A stretch of 60,176 nucleotides of DNA from Pseudomonas proteolytica (GCF_007858275.1 NZ_VFEV01000042.1:1-60176), one strand, 5' to 3'. Shown: positions 16,626 to 25,221, counted from the stretch's first letter. Notes: a model not told the origin generated them from the letters alone. A program made the numbers and translations.

Positions 16626-17738
16626 ATGAATCTGCACTTCGAAGAGCTCACTGGCACCGATGGGGCCCGTATCGGCATCGCCAGCCTGGACGCGGAAAAA
16701 TCCCTCAATGCCCTCTCCCTCCCGATGATCCTGGCCCTGGGCGAACGCCTGGACCAGTGGGCCAGGGACCCGCAAATCGTCTGCGTGCTGCTGCGCGGCA
16801 ATGGGGCCAAGGCGTTCTGCGCCGGCGGTGAAGTGCGCAGCCTGGCCCAGGCCTGTCGTGAGCAGCCGGGTGAAGTGCCGGCGTTGGCTGCACAGTTTTT
16901 TGCTGCGGAATATCGTCTCGACTATCGCTTGCATACCTACCCCAAGCCACTGATCTGCTGGGGCCATGGCTATGTGCTGGGCGGCGGCATGGGCTTGCTG
17001 CAAAGCGCAGCCATCCGCGTGGTCACACCGAGCAGCCGCCTGGCCATGCCGGAAATCAGCATCGGCCTGTACCCGGATGTGGGCGCCAGTTGGTTCCTCT
17101 CACGCCTGCCGGGCAAGCTCGGCCTGTTTCTCGGCCTCACCGGCGCCCATATGAATGGTCGCGACGCCCTGGACCTGGGCCTGGCCGACCGTTTCCTGCT
17201 GGATGAACAACAGGACGAGATGCTCGAAGGCCTGCTGCAGTTGAATTGGCAGGAGCAGACGGCGATGCAACTCAACAGCCTGTTCAAGGCCCTGGCCCAG
17301 GAAGCCGTCAGCCAGCAGCCCGCGCCGCAGTGGTTGCCACGACGCCAGCAAATCGACGAATGGCTGGATGTGGGCGACGTGTGCGGCGCCTGGCGCGCGT
17401 TGAACCAGTTGCGCGAGCATGCCGACCCGCTGTTCAGCCGGGCCGGCAAGACATTGAGCGAGGGCTGCCCACTGACTGCCCATCTGGTGTGGGAGCAGAT
17501 CCAACGGGCACGGCACCTGTCCCTGTCAGAGGTTTTCCAGATGGAGTACACCTTGAGCCTCAATTGCTGTCGGCACCCGGAGTTCAGTGAAGGGGTACGG
17601 GCACGTCTGATCGACAAGGATCAGCAGCCCCATTGGCATTGGCCGGATATCAAGCGCGTTCCCGAGGCGGTGGTCGAGGCGCACTTTCACAAGGCCTGGG
17701 AAGGACGCCATCCGCTGGCGGACCTGTCTGACTTATGA
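16626..17738 (+). CDS. 3-hydroxyisobutyryl-CoA hydrolase-like enzyme (370 aa)
   Basis: A crotonase-fold acyl-CoA enzyme of the ECH_2 type. The extended length (about 370 aa rather than 260) and the segment MPEISIGLYPDVGASWFLSR followed by LPGKLGLFLGLTGAHM are typical of 3-hydroxyisobutyryl-CoA hydrolases of valine catabolism. The oxyanion loop is NGAKAFCAGGEVRSLAQA, followed by GHGYVLGGGMGL. Many such proteins in Pseudomonas carry only the general enoyl-CoA hydratase/isomerase name. Starts at 16623 and 16626 are both possible; GAGG at 16617 suits 16626 best. It stands alone, divergent from ung, so the pathway is inferred only from the family. Confidence 0.85.
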   Translation: MNLHFEELTGTDGARIGIASLDAEKSLNALSLPMILALGERLDQWARDPQIVCVLLRGNGAKAFCAGGEVRSLAQACREQPGEVPALAAQFFAAEYRLDYRLHTYPKPLICWGHGYVLGGGMGLLQSAAIRVVTPSSRLAMPEISIGLYPDVGASWFLSRLPGKLGLFLGLTGAHMNGRDALDLGLADRFLLDEQQDEMLEGLLQLNWQEQTAMQLNSLFKALAQEAVSQQPAPQWLPRRQQIDEWLDVGDVCGAWRALNQLREHADPLFSRAGKTLSEGCPLTAHLVWEQIQRARHLSLSEVFQMEYTLSLNCCRHPEFSEGVRARLIDKDQQPHWHWPDIKRVPEAVVEAHFHKAWEGRHPLADLSDL

Positions 17739-17760
17739 CAGAGCGGCGTCAGGCAATTGG

Positions 17761-18189
17761 CTAGTTTTGGGGGTTATCGAGGGTGAACGAACAGTTGTCG
17801 GGCTGGCTGTCCGTACATATGTAGATTTGCTGGTCAAACGGCCCACGGGCCGGCACCCAGTGGGTGGAATCGCTCAGTGACATACTGGGGCGCGGCTCGG
17901 GCGCCTGGAACCTGAGGTTGACCCACTGGTTGTTGGCCGCCTTGTAGGTGCAGTATTCCAGATGCCCTCGCCTGCGCTCCCCGGCCTCGGTCGGCGTAAA
18001 AACGGCGCCGACAAACGTGTCCACAAAGCCCGGAAACTCAACCTTGGGGCTTTTCCAGGCGCCGTTGTCACTTTGCAAATAACCACCCGTGCGCTTGATC
18101 GACGAGGGATAGGGGCAGCCGAACTCTGCGCTGGCATCAGCGATCGGAAAAACGCCTAGTAAACATAGAATGACTACCCGGCTGATCAT
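17761..18189 (-). CDS. Secreted hypothetical protein, DUF3757-like (142 aa)
   Basis: A small exported protein of unknown function. A signal peptide covers about residues 1-21 (VVILCLLGVFPIADASAEFG). The mature protein starts with GCPYPSSIKRTGGYLQ, then has a W...FPGFVDTFVGAVF strand and a YCTYKAANNQWVNLRF motif. Four Cys (CPYP, EYCTY, IYICTD, DNCSF) could form two disulfides in the periplasm. The CPxPSSI...W pattern recalls the DUF3757 family of Pseudomonas secreted proteins; this is a recollection and was not searched. It is convergent with the preceding crotonase gene. Confidence 0.7.
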   Translation of the reverse strand: MISRVVILCLLGVFPIADASAEFGCPYPSSIKRTGGYLQSDNGAWKSPKVEFPGFVDTFVGAVFTPTEAGERRRGHLEYCTYKAANNQWVNLRFQAPEPRPSMSLSDSTHWVPARGPFDQQIYICTDSQPDNCSFTLDNPQN

Positions 18190-18292
18190 GTGTCATCCCA
18201 GTGCGCTGCTAAGGTATTGCCACTTAGTTAAGTCCGAGAAGGGCGCGCAAGATAGCTGTGAAATATGACAGTGGAGACAAACGGTCGCCCAC

Positions 18293-18319
18293 AAAAAACG
18301 GCGCTTTGCGCGCCGTTTA
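18293..18319 (-). terminator. Rho-independent terminator
   Basis: On the minus strand AAACGGCGC-GCAAA-GCGCCGTTT is a tight GC stem with a 5-base loop followed directly by a T run. It sits 14 bp after the lipoprotein stop codon and ends its transcript. Confidence 0.85.
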
Positions 18320-18332
18320 AAGGAATAGATGT

Positions 18333-18692
18333 TTACCGGTGCCCGCCGCGGCCCCGGCCATGATCGCCGCCACGGCCGTCTCCTCGCCCATGACCACTGT
18401 AGCCGCGGTGATCGCCCCAACCCTGGCTTGGGTAGGGCCGGTAGCCCGCTCTTGGCCCCGCTGGGTAGTAACGGGGTGCCGGCTGATAATAACGAGGCGC
18501 GGAATAGTAGCGCGGGGGCGGTGCGTAATACCCACGCCGATACTGGTAAGACGGCCCGCCGCCGTAGTAATAGACCGGCGCCGGCGCGGTGTAGACTTCG
18601 GATCGGTAGTAGCTGGAGCCTCCATCGTAATAGGGCACACAGGCAGAAAGGGTCAAGCCGAGCACAGCGGTGAGGAGCAATCGACGATACAT
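18333..18692 (-). CDS. Tyr/Gly/Arg-rich lipoprotein (119 aa)
   Basis: A probable lipoprotein of unknown role. The N-terminus MYRRLLLTAVLGLTLSACVP carries a lipobox (LSAC) with Cys at about residue 18. The mature chain is low-complexity: repeated PRYY/RYYxPAP units (about residues 48-80), then a Gly/His/Arg-rich tail (HGRGDGRGGDHGRGRGGHR). The ATG at 18692 is preferred because the signal sequence starts exactly there. A terminator follows at once. Such Tyr-rich cell-envelope lipoproteins are common in Pseudomonas; no catalytic motif is present. Confidence 0.8.
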   Translation of the reverse strand: MYRRLLLTAVLGLTLSACVPYYDGGSSYYRSEVYTAPAPVYYYGGGPSYQYRRGYYAPPPRYYSAPRYYQPAPRYYPAGPRAGYRPYPSQGWGDHRGYSGHGRGDGRGGDHGRGRGGHR

Positions 18693-18910
18693 GGCGGCCT
18701 CCTGGACCGCGGAAGAGCCCACACCAGCGACGCTGGAGGGCGACACACAGCCTTCGCTGAATGACGAAATATCTGACATCAAAAACAGAATCTGGTGCGA
18801 CATGGACATAGATTGAAACATCTGTGGCGCAATAAACCGCCCAGGGCTGTATCGTGCCAGGTATACCGGGTTTCACCGCAATCTCGACTGAATCACGCCT
18901 GAACCGACCA

Positions 18911-19123
18911 ATGACCACTCCCACACTTTGCCCGGCCTGCGGCGCCCGCAACGACTGCACCCTGGCCGACCCACGCACCGCTGACCGCGCCTGCTGGTGC
19001 TACAGCGTCACCATCGACCCCAAGGTGCTCGAAGCCCTGCCGATGGAGCTTCGCAACAAGGCTTGCCTGTGCCCGCGCTGTGCCCAGGTCGATGCCCAAT
19101 TGCGCGGGGCCGAGCCCCAGTAA
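18911..19123 (+). CDS. Cysteine-rich CWC-family protein (70 aa)
   Basis: A very small Cys-rich protein of the CWC family (DUF, Cys_rich_CWC), function unknown. Cys are arranged as CPACGARNDC, then DRACWCYSV with the eponymous CWC, then KACLCPRCA, enough to bind one or two metal ions. The ATG at 18911 is preferred over the 18854 frame opening because the family starts near TLCPACG. Its TAA overlaps the rsuA start (TAATG at 19121-19125), which indicates translational coupling; the pair is a usual arrangement in Pseudomonas. Confidence 0.85.
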   Translation: MTTPTLCPACGARNDCTLADPRTADRACWCYSVTIDPKVLEALPMELRNKACLCPRCAQVDAQLRGAEPQ

Positions 19124-19815
19124 TGCGTATCGACCGATTTCTCAGCAACCTGCCGCGCTTCAATCGCCAGCAGGTGCGCCTGCTGCTGGCGGAGCGGCGG
19201 ATCCAGGTGGATGGACAGCCGGTAAACGATCCACGGCATGACGTTCGCGAATTCAGCCGGGTGGAATGTGATGGCCAACTCCTGCAAGCCGGCAAACCCG
19301 CACGGTACTTCATGCTGCACAAGCCGCCTGGCTGCGTGAGTGCCACCGTCGACCCGCAACACGCCACCGTCCTCGACCTGCTGGATGAACCCGACAAGGG
19401 CGACCTGCATATCGCCGGCCGCCTGGACTTCAACACCACTGGCCTGCTGCTGCTCACCAATGACGGCCAGTGGTCGCGACGCCTGACCCAGCCCCAGACC
19501 AAACTGCCCAAGGTCTACTACGTCGAGACCGAACAGGAGATTGGCCCGGACTATGCCGCAACGTTCAGCGCCGGCCTGTACTTCGCCTTCGAGGACCTGA
19601 CCACCCAACCGGCCGATCTGCAGGTGCTGGGCCCCAAAAGTGCGCGTCTAAGCATCATTGAAGGGCGTTATCACCAGGTCAAGCGCATGTTCGGGCACTT
19701 CAACAACAAGGTCACGCGCCTGCACCGCGAGCGCATGGGGCCGCTGGCGCTGGATGAACAGCTCGCCCCCGGCCAGTATCGGCCGCTGACCGAGGCTGAA
19801 ATCCGCCAGATATGA
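19123..19815 (+). CDS. rsuA: 16S rRNA pseudouridine(516) synthase RsuA (230 aa)
   Basis: A pseudouridine synthase that isomerises one uridine of 16S rRNA, by homology U516. An N-terminal S4 RNA-binding domain (residues 1-55, MRIDRFLSNLPRFNRQQVRL) precedes the catalytic domain with GRLDFNTTGLLLLTNDGQWS, where the Asp is catalytic. The C-terminal signature EGRYHQVKRMFGHFNNKVTR with LHRERMG is that of RsuA rather than RluB/E/F. The frame could start further upstream, but the coupled ATG at 19123 gives the family length. A 23S-specific relative cannot be wholly excluded. Confidence 0.9.
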   Translation: MRIDRFLSNLPRFNRQQVRLLLAERRIQVDGQPVNDPRHDVREFSRVECDGQLLQAGKPARYFMLHKPPGCVSATVDPQHATVLDLLDEPDKGDLHIAGRLDFNTTGLLLLTNDGQWSRRLTQPQTKLPKVYYVETEQEIGPDYAATFSAGLYFAFEDLTTQPADLQVLGPKSARLSIIEGRYHQVKRMFGHFNNKVTRLHRERMGPLALDEQLAPGQYRPLTEAEIRQI

Positions 19816-20114
19816 CCGTTGGGCCGGTGATCGGCAAAACTCCAGGGGGAAACTGGCGACCTGGCCCGCCTCCTGCTTGAATCAAATCGCCAGCCGCAAT
19901 CTGACTGGCTAGTCACAGCCTCTTCCAAGAAACACATTGCCTGCCCGCACTCCCTTGATTGCCGGCGTTGCAGGCAAGCTGCCCGCCATAACAACACCCG
20001 TCGGCCAGTTTCATCGGACCGACATGGGCCTCCCTTCCAGGCGTATGCCTACCTGTCACAAAGCTCGTGCAGAGTGATCTGCGCGCACCACCCGCTTGCC
20101 AGGAGTCTTACGAC

Positions 20115-20999
20115 ATGAGGCCAGAAATCGCTGTGCTGGATATACAGGGTCAGTATCGGGTTTACACGGAGTTCTATCGCGCGGAGGCTGCTCAAAAGAC
20201 CATCATCCTGGTCAACGGCTCCATGGCCACCACCGCGTCTTTTGCCCAGACCGTGAAAAGCCTGTATCCGCAGTTCAACGTGGTTTTGTACGATCAGCCC
20301 TACGCCGGTCGCTCCAAAGCCCACAACCGTCATGAGCAAATGCTGACGAAGGACAGTGAAGGCCAGATCCTCCTGGAACTCATCGAGCACTTCGCCGCCG
20401 AACATGTGCTGTCCTTCTCCTGGGGCGGTGTCGCCACCCTCGTCGCCCTTGCCCAGCGGCCTCGGCGAGTGGAAAAGGCCGTCATCAGCTCGTTCTCTCC
20501 GGTGATCAACGCGCCGATGCGCGACTACCTGGAGCGCGGCGTCGACTACCTCGGCAGCCTCGACCGCCACAGCGTCGGGCACCTGGTCAACAGCACCATC
20601 GGCAAACACCTGCCGCCGCTGTTCAAGCGCTTCAACTATCGGCACGTCAGCACCCTGGCCGAGCACGAGTATGGGCAGATGCACTTCCACATCAGCCAGG
20701 TCCTCAACAGCGACCGCCAGTGCTACCTCAAGGCTGCGCGGCAGATCGACATTCCGGTGTTGTTCTTGAATGGCGAATGGGACGAATACACCAGCGCCGA
20801 GGATGCCCGACTGTTTGGCCAACATGTGGCCAACAGCAGCTTTGGCACCATCCAGGCCACCGGGCACTTCCTGGACATGGAGCACAAGGCCGCGTGCAAC
20901 GACAGCCGGAAGGCATTGATGGGCTTTTTGAAACCGCAACAGTCGGTGAGTCGACTGCGGTATCACCAGGGGCAGGCTGTGCATGCACTGGCAATTTAA
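20115..20999 (+). CDS. phaG: PhaG, (R)-3-hydroxyacyl-ACP thioesterase/transacylase (294 aa)
   Basis: PhaG diverts (R)-3-hydroxyacyl chains from fatty-acid synthesis toward medium-chain polyhydroxyalkanoate production; it is a homologue of RhlA. The start MRPEIAVLDIQGQYRVYTEF matches what I know of P. putida PhaG almost residue for residue. The alpha/beta hydrolase fold shows the nucleophile elbow LSFSWGGVATL, with Ser in S-W-G-G, an acid loop FLNGEWDEYTSAEDARLF, and the His in ATGHFLDME. ATG 20115 has AGGAG at 20101. It stands alone next to the tRNA and marks the last clear core protein gene before the island. Confidence 0.95.
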   Translation: MRPEIAVLDIQGQYRVYTEFYRAEAAQKTIILVNGSMATTASFAQTVKSLYPQFNVVLYDQPYAGRSKAHNRHEQMLTKDSEGQILLELIEHFAAEHVLSFSWGGVATLVALAQRPRRVEKAVISSFSPVINAPMRDYLERGVDYLGSLDRHSVGHLVNSTIGKHLPPLFKRFNYRHVSTLAEHEYGQMHFHISQVLNSDRQCYLKAARQIDIPVLFLNGEWDEYTSAEDARLFGQHVANSSFGTIQATGHFLDMEHKAACNDSRKALMGFLKPQQSVSRLRYHQGQAVHALAI

Positions 21000-21140
21000 A
21001 GGCTGGACCCTGGGCGGGTATGACGCTGTGTCGCTGCCCAGGGTTGGCTGAAAGTTTGGACGGACGCTCGCAACTTGCACATTTTTCAAAGAAAAACTTC
21101 AAATCGCCGCGCACATCTGGTACAAAGTCAGCCGCTTTGA

Positions 21141-21210
21141 GCGGGTATAGTTTAGTGGCAAAACGAAAGCTTCCCAAGCTTTAGTTGAGGGTTCTTACTG
21201 GACAACCGCT
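21141..21210 (+). pseudogene. Degenerate tRNA-Gly-like copy
   Basis: GCGGGTATAGTTTAGTGGCA plus a complete anticodon arm (AAAGC-TTCCCAA-GCTTT, anticodon CCC) copies the true tRNA 100 bp downstream. The T arm and 3' acceptor are wrong: GAGGGTTCTTACTGGACAAC replaces the normal GGTTCGATTCC stem-loop, only about four acceptor pairs can form, and no CCA is present. It is probably a tRNA remnant created by duplication or by past island integration. Confidence 0.7.
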
Positions 21211-21239
21211 TTTGTGAGCGAGCTTTACTAGCAATACGT

Positions 21240-21313
21240 GCGGGTATAGTTGAATGGTACAACTATTGCTTCCCAAGCAATCGGTGAGGGTTCGATTCCC
21301 TCTACCCGCTCCA
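21240..21313 (+). tRNA. tRNA-Gly (anticodon CCC)
   Basis: A complete cloverleaf: acceptor GCGGGTA paired with TACCCGC, D arm with AATGGTA, anticodon arm ATTGC-TTCCCAA-GCAAT with anticodon CCC, T arm GAGGG-TTCGATT-CCCTC, and an encoded CCA end. It reads GGG glycine codons. Core gene order stops here, and accessory genes begin just downstream, so it is a likely past integration site. No second copy of its 3' end is visible in the window. Confidence 0.97.
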
Positions 21314-21621
21314 CATTCTTTGATCTAGAGCACTTCCAGGCTTTCTGCCTAGTACTTTGAATCCCTCGAAACTCCCTCTCCTTCCCTAGAAATTCTGAAA
21401 CGACCTCACTCACAAACGTGATGACTCGTACACCCATGCCCATTGGGTGCCGCACAACACTGCATACCGATGCCTGAACCCTCGAAAAAGCTCAACCTGC
21501 GATCAGCCCAGCCTCCTCCCCTACGAAAAGTCGATTTTCCAGACAATTGGATCGTGCTGAATCGAAAAGGGCCGGCCATACATTGCTTCAGGCCAGCCCT
21601 AGACACTTCATACCAATACCG
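21314..21621. other. Gene-poor gap after tRNA-Gly
   Basis: No plausible gene, repeat or RNA is seen. The stretch has frequent stops in all frames and scattered pyrimidine-rich tracts, as in eroded island edges. Confidence 0.5.
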
Positions 21622-22340
21622 TCAGGCGATACGACCGCCGCCATCCACGTGCAACACAGTCGCATTGATGAACTCGCTCTCGACCAGCGAGAGGACAGCA
21701 TCAGCGAGATTATCAGCACGCCCTACCTGTCAGCCCGGCAGCCCCGACCCCACCTGAGCGAACAGACCAGCACGATCCTGCTCCGACAAGACGTTCTAGG
21801 TCGGAGTATCAACAACACCTAGGGAGATCACATTGACGCGCAGCGGTTTGACCTCCAACGCCAGAGCCATCGAGAAGCCTTCAAGACCCGCATGCAACGC
21901 CGCGACAGTGGTAGTGTCAACGGCTGGACGATAAGCCGCGAGGCCAGAGAAGTAGGTGACCGAGCCTTTGCGGTTGATGAAGTTCAGGCAGTAATTCGCG
22001 GCGTTTACAGGCCCCAGAACTTCGAGTTAAGCATGCGTTGAATGTCGTTGGTGTTGAGTTGGACCAACGGTGCGAAGGTCAGGTCTGCAGCGGTCACGAC
22101 GAGATGATCGTAGGTGCCGATCGCGATGGAAGAATTGATCACGTCCTGGCTGACACCGGCGTGGAACGCCTAGTAGCTCGCAGCGCTTCCCTACTCGGCC
22201 AGGGTGGACACCGCAGTTTCCAGCTTGCACGAGCTCCGACCGCAAAGCACGACCTCCCCCTTCCTGAACCACCTCGCCAAGGCCAATCCCATCCTCGACG
22301 AATCACCGATAATGACAAGGCGCTGTTTTGTGATGCTCAT
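21622..22340 (-). pseudogene. Decayed short-chain dehydrogenase/reductase
   Basis: Read leftward, the segment begins MSITKQRLVIIGDSSRMGLA, a Rossmann nucleotide-binding start with the Gly motif already altered. The same frame stops at TAG about 50 codons in. Recognisable SDR pieces continue in shifted frames across the middle, and the end reads FINATVLHVDGGGRIA followed by TGA, a typical SDR C-terminus. At least one stop and several frame changes are needed, so it is non-functional. It lies between the tRNA and the first island genes and looks like a relic of an earlier insertion. Confidence 0.75.
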
Positions 22341-22509
22341 GGTATTCCCCTTTTAGGAATTCCGATGAAGTCAGCACAGGCCATCTGACCTGTGCTGACT
22401 TGTTCGGAGCTTCCCTAACTCCTCTATGGTTTTCGGCTGGGTGCTATAGCCAGACTGTGCCAGATGCATTTAGGATCAGGCCTTCCCGATCAGGAGAGTG
22501 GGTGTAGCA

Positions 22510-23646
22510 ATGAATCTAACAGCTTTAGGTTCAAAGCTGTCTCGGTATCGCAAGCAGCTTGCGATGAGCGAGGAAGAAGTGTGTGCGGTCACCCACATCC
22601 CCCTTGAGCGCCTGCAGTCAGTTGAAGCCGGCTCTCAGGCGCCTACGGGTGATGAAGTGCTTATCCTGGCCGATCTCTACCACTGCAACTTCAAATTCTT
22701 CATCTCGAACGAGCCGCTCGCCCCCTTTGAGCAGACCGAAATCCTGTACCGCAGGCACGGAGCTGAGTTCATCAAGGAGGATCGTAGAGCCGTCCAAGAA
22801 TTCCTGTACCTCTGCGAAACAGAGGACTTCCTGATGAGTGAGTTGAAGGCTATGAAGCTCGAATTTCCGCTGCCGCAGGCTTCTGGGAATTTTAAGAATG
22901 ATGGAATCCGAGCGGCTGAAGCCTTTCGCCTTTTCAATCAGCACCCCACAAACGCCGTGCCTCGGGATGTGTATCAGGAGATTCGCCAAACCGGAGTGCA
23001 TGTGTTCCGTAGAAAGCTTGGTAACTCTAACATTTCGGGGCTTTTCCTGGCTCACCCCACGGCTGGGAAGTGCATTCTGGTCAACTACAGCGAAGACGTA
23101 TACCGGCAGCGGTTTAGCGCTGCGCATGAATTTTCTCACGCTCTTTTCGATGCGCAGGGTGGCCCCAGTATTACCTACTCCCGTACGACTAAGGCTGACC
23201 TAGTCGAAGTGAGAGCAAACACCTTTGCCTCCCGGTATCTGATGCCTTCAGAAATCCTCCGACAGCTGCCCAACCCTGAGCAATGGACACAGGAAAATAC
23301 CCAGTATTGGGCTCATGAGTTGCGAGTCAGCTGCGTTGCCTTGGGCATAGGTCTGAAGTCCGAGGGCTTAATTAGCGAGCAAGCATTCCAGAGGATAAAG
23401 TCGTACCGCGTTCCTCGTGAACTGAAGATTGACCCAGAATTGCCGGCCCAATTGACGACGCAACAGCGTGAGCGAAAGGCTAAGTTACTGGAAAAGGGGT
23501 TATCTGACAGCTACGTCGCGCTGTGCCTAGACGCTCAGAGCCGTGGCATCATCACTCAAGGTCGATTGGCTGAAGCCTTGCTTAGTGACTTGGGAGGCCT
23601 TCAAGAGCTGCTCAGCCTTTATGGAAGATCGCGCAATGGCCATTGA
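22510..23646 (+). CDS. XRE-ImmA/IrrE metallopeptidase regulator (378 aa)
   Basis: A two-domain regulator: an N-terminal Cro/C1-type helix-turn-helix (about residues 8-62, MSEEEVCAVTHIPLERLQSV) followed by an ImmA/IrrE-type zinc peptidase domain with AAHEFSHALFD (HExxH at about residue 206) and a downstream acidic segment. Proteins of this build cleave or bind partner regulators, and often act as antitoxins or stress switches. It overlaps the next gene by 11 bp. The XRE-ImmA plus small toxin layout resembles RosmerTA-type or other M78-peptidase toxin-antitoxin pairs. A GTG at 22498 is an alternative start, but AGGAG lies only one base before it. Confidence 0.85.
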   Translation: MNLTALGSKLSRYRKQLAMSEEEVCAVTHIPLERLQSVEAGSQAPTGDEVLILADLYHCNFKFFISNEPLAPFEQTEILYRRHGAEFIKEDRRAVQEFLYLCETEDFLMSELKAMKLEFPLPQASGNFKNDGIRAAEAFRLFNQHPTNAVPRDVYQEIRQTGVHVFRRKLGNSNISGLFLAHPTAGKCILVNYSEDVYRQRFSAAHEFSHALFDAQGGPSITYSRTTKADLVEVRANTFASRYLMPSEILRQLPNPEQWTQENTQYWAHELRVSCVALGIGLKSEGLISEQAFQRIKSYRVPRELKIDPELPAQLTTQQRERKAKLLEKGLSDSYVALCLDAQSRGIITQGRLAEALLSDLGGLQELLSLYGRSRNGH

Positions 23647-24229
23647 CCCATCCCGCTTTCATTTGATCAATGTGACAGACACCTGTTCGGTGTGGAATGT
23701 TCTCTCGTCTAGCACCCTGTACCGCGCTGCGCTGGCAGCGCAATGCCACTTCTGCGTTACCGAATTCGTAAACTACGAGTGTCTAGTGAAGCCCAGAACG
23801 TCACCAACCAACGCTAGCCGAGAGCTACAGCGTCGACTAATTGACGCGCGTGAAAAGGGTCAGTTCCCGGTACATGCTTGCAGTCTTGATGATCTTCAAG
23901 CCATGAGCAGATTGGAAAACCTTAGGCGTCTTGGAAAGGGGGAGTTGTCCTCTATCGCATTTGCAATGAGTCGTGGTTTAGCTGTGATGACCGACGATCA
24001 GGGTGCTAGAAAGCTTTCCGCGGCAGCGGGGAGCCATCCCACGCAGACGACTCCGCACCTGCACAGTTGGCTGATTTTTCATCGTAAATTGGATGATGCT
24101 GATCACTCCAACGTGATGACACAGCATATGAGCATGGAGGGCTGTATTGCACCTCACCTGGCAGACGCCTACGGCTTAGCTTTACAGTGCGCTCGAAACG
24201 CGCATTCTGCTGAATCTACGCAGGCTTAG
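23636..24229 (+). CDS. PIN-like putative toxin (197 aa)
   Basis: A partner of the XRE-ImmA protein, with the start overlapping it by 11 bp and GGAAG suitably placed upstream. The sequence opens FHLINVTDTCSVWNVLSSST, which fits a PIN-like fold with a first Asp (TDTCSVWN). An acidic/Gly motif RLGKGELSSIAFAMSRGLAV and VMTDDQGARKLS follow, giving the usual DxxS..GE...A...TDD layout of PIN-type nucleases. The C-terminal third is unusual and probably family-specific. It would be an RNase toxin neutralised by the upstream protein. An ATG at 23621 is also possible. Confidence 0.7.
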   Translation: MAIDPSRFHLINVTDTCSVWNVLSSSTLYRAALAAQCHFCVTEFVNYECLVKPRTSPTNASRELQRRLIDAREKGQFPVHACSLDDLQAMSRLENLRRLGKGELSSIAFAMSRGLAVMTDDQGARKLSAAAGSHPTQTTPHLHSWLIFHRKLDDADHSNVMTQHMSMEGCIAPHLADAYGLALQCARNAHSAESTQA

Positions 24230-24264
24230 CGTCATCTCATCAGAATATATTGCAGGGAGTGATT

Positions 24265-24795
24265 ATGTGGGTATTAGGTGATGGCAGAAAACATTTTTTA
24301 GAGTTCCTTCGCAACACTTCCATCCAATTCTTTTTAATGATTTTAGTCGCTGTCTCAGGTGGAAAATTTAACGCTCTGATCTTAAAGCATGACTACAAAA
24401 ATGCTTTTCCGATGGGGTTTATAACAATTGTGATACTGTTGTTGCTCTGGCTGGCCGCTCACGCCAACATTAAAAATTTCTTTGTGGAATTTAAACGCGG
24501 TACGACTCCTGGTCTGAAGCCCTACCTCGACAGCCTACCAGTTCAAAACCTAAAAAAGAAAAATAGGCTAACCATTATTTATTTAGCCAAGCACGGTAAA
24601 TTTGCCTTGGCGGAAGCGGGGCTTCTGATACTAGGATTTTATTTCTCATTAGTGTTCGGGGCATTCTATTCCTTTGAAAGCGCACAAAGGTTTCTTTCCA
24701 AGGAAAAGGATCGTAGCTGTTTTTCGGTAGTTCAAACCGCAAGCTTATCGAGTAGCTCAGGCCTGGCTGGCTCTATCAACAATAGTGCAGAATAG
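24265..24795 (+). CDS. Three-helix membrane protein (176 aa)
   Basis: Unknown function. Hydrophobic segments lie at about residues 20-36 (IQFFLMILVAVSGGKF), 48-66 (FPMGFITIVILLLLWLAAH) and 115-138 (FALAEAGLLILGFYFSLVFG). Basic loops occur between helices 2 and 3 (FKRGTTPG; NLKKKNRLT). AGGGAG precedes the chosen ATG; the frame upstream has only five extra codons. The gene is clearly lower in GC than the core genome and lies 36 bp from the PIN-like gene and 6 bp before the GIY-YIG gene, so all four could form one transcript. Confidence 0.7.
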   Translation: MWVLGDGRKHFLEFLRNTSIQFFLMILVAVSGGKFNALILKHDYKNAFPMGFITIVILLLLWLAAHANIKNFFVEFKRGTTPGLKPYLDSLPVQNLKKKNRLTIIYLAKHGKFALAEAGLLILGFYFSLVFGAFYSFESAQRFLSKEKDRSCFSVVQTASLSSSSGLAGSINNSAE

Positions 24796-24801
24796 GAGCC
24801 A

Positions 24802-25221
24802 ATGAAAATGCAGGGCGAGGTAGGTTTTTGTGAATGGCACCCCTGGTCTGGTCGTAGTGAAATTCCAGGGAGGAATCTGCCTGGGGTCTACTTCATCGCT
24901 AGGAGCAAAAAGAAGCCGGACAACTTTAGGGTAAACAATGATTTCATAATTTATATAGGAGAAACCACAGGGCAGACGCTAGCAGATCGCCTCCGCCAGT
25001 TTGATACATCTGCATTCAGTGAGCGTCCGGGCCATTCGGGTGGCAATACTTTCAGACTAATGCTGCTTGACACTACCCCGCTTGATCACTTATGGGTATC
25101 TGCCTGCCCTGTAGATATGGGGTCTCCCTACACAACCGCCTATATCAAACATCTTGAAAGGAAACTGCTCTGGGAGTTCGCCTGTACTTGGGGACGCTAC
25201 CCTGAATGTAATAAATCCTGA
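24802..25221 (+). CDS. GIY-YIG domain protein (139 aa)
   Basis: A small single-domain GIY-YIG nuclease-like protein. LPGVYFIARSKKKPDNF supplies the GIY strand (GVY) and NDFIIYIGETTGQTLADRLR the YIG strand with the conserved Arg helix. A Glu in KHLERKLLWEF is in place for the metal-binding helix. No DNA-recognition domain is attached, so it may act as a stand-alone nuclease or with the membrane protein 6 bp upstream. GGAG (24795) precedes the start. Solo GIY-YIG proteins are found in phage-defence loci, but that role is inferred. Confidence 0.75.
   Translation: MKMQGEVGFCEWHPWSGRSEIPGRNLPGVYFIARSKKKPDNFRVNNDFIIYIGETTGQTLADRLRQFDTSAFSERPGHSGGNTFRLMLLDTTPLDHLWVSACPVDMGSPYTTAYIKHLERKLLWEFACTWGRYPECNKS

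Noticed and set aside
18193..18978. 261-codon minus-strand frame around the lipoprotein
   Set aside because: It runs across the terminator and another frame with a clear lipobox; Arg/Ser-rich shadow.
20049..21089. 346-codon minus-strand frame
   Set aside because: Antisense to phaG, which is unambiguous.
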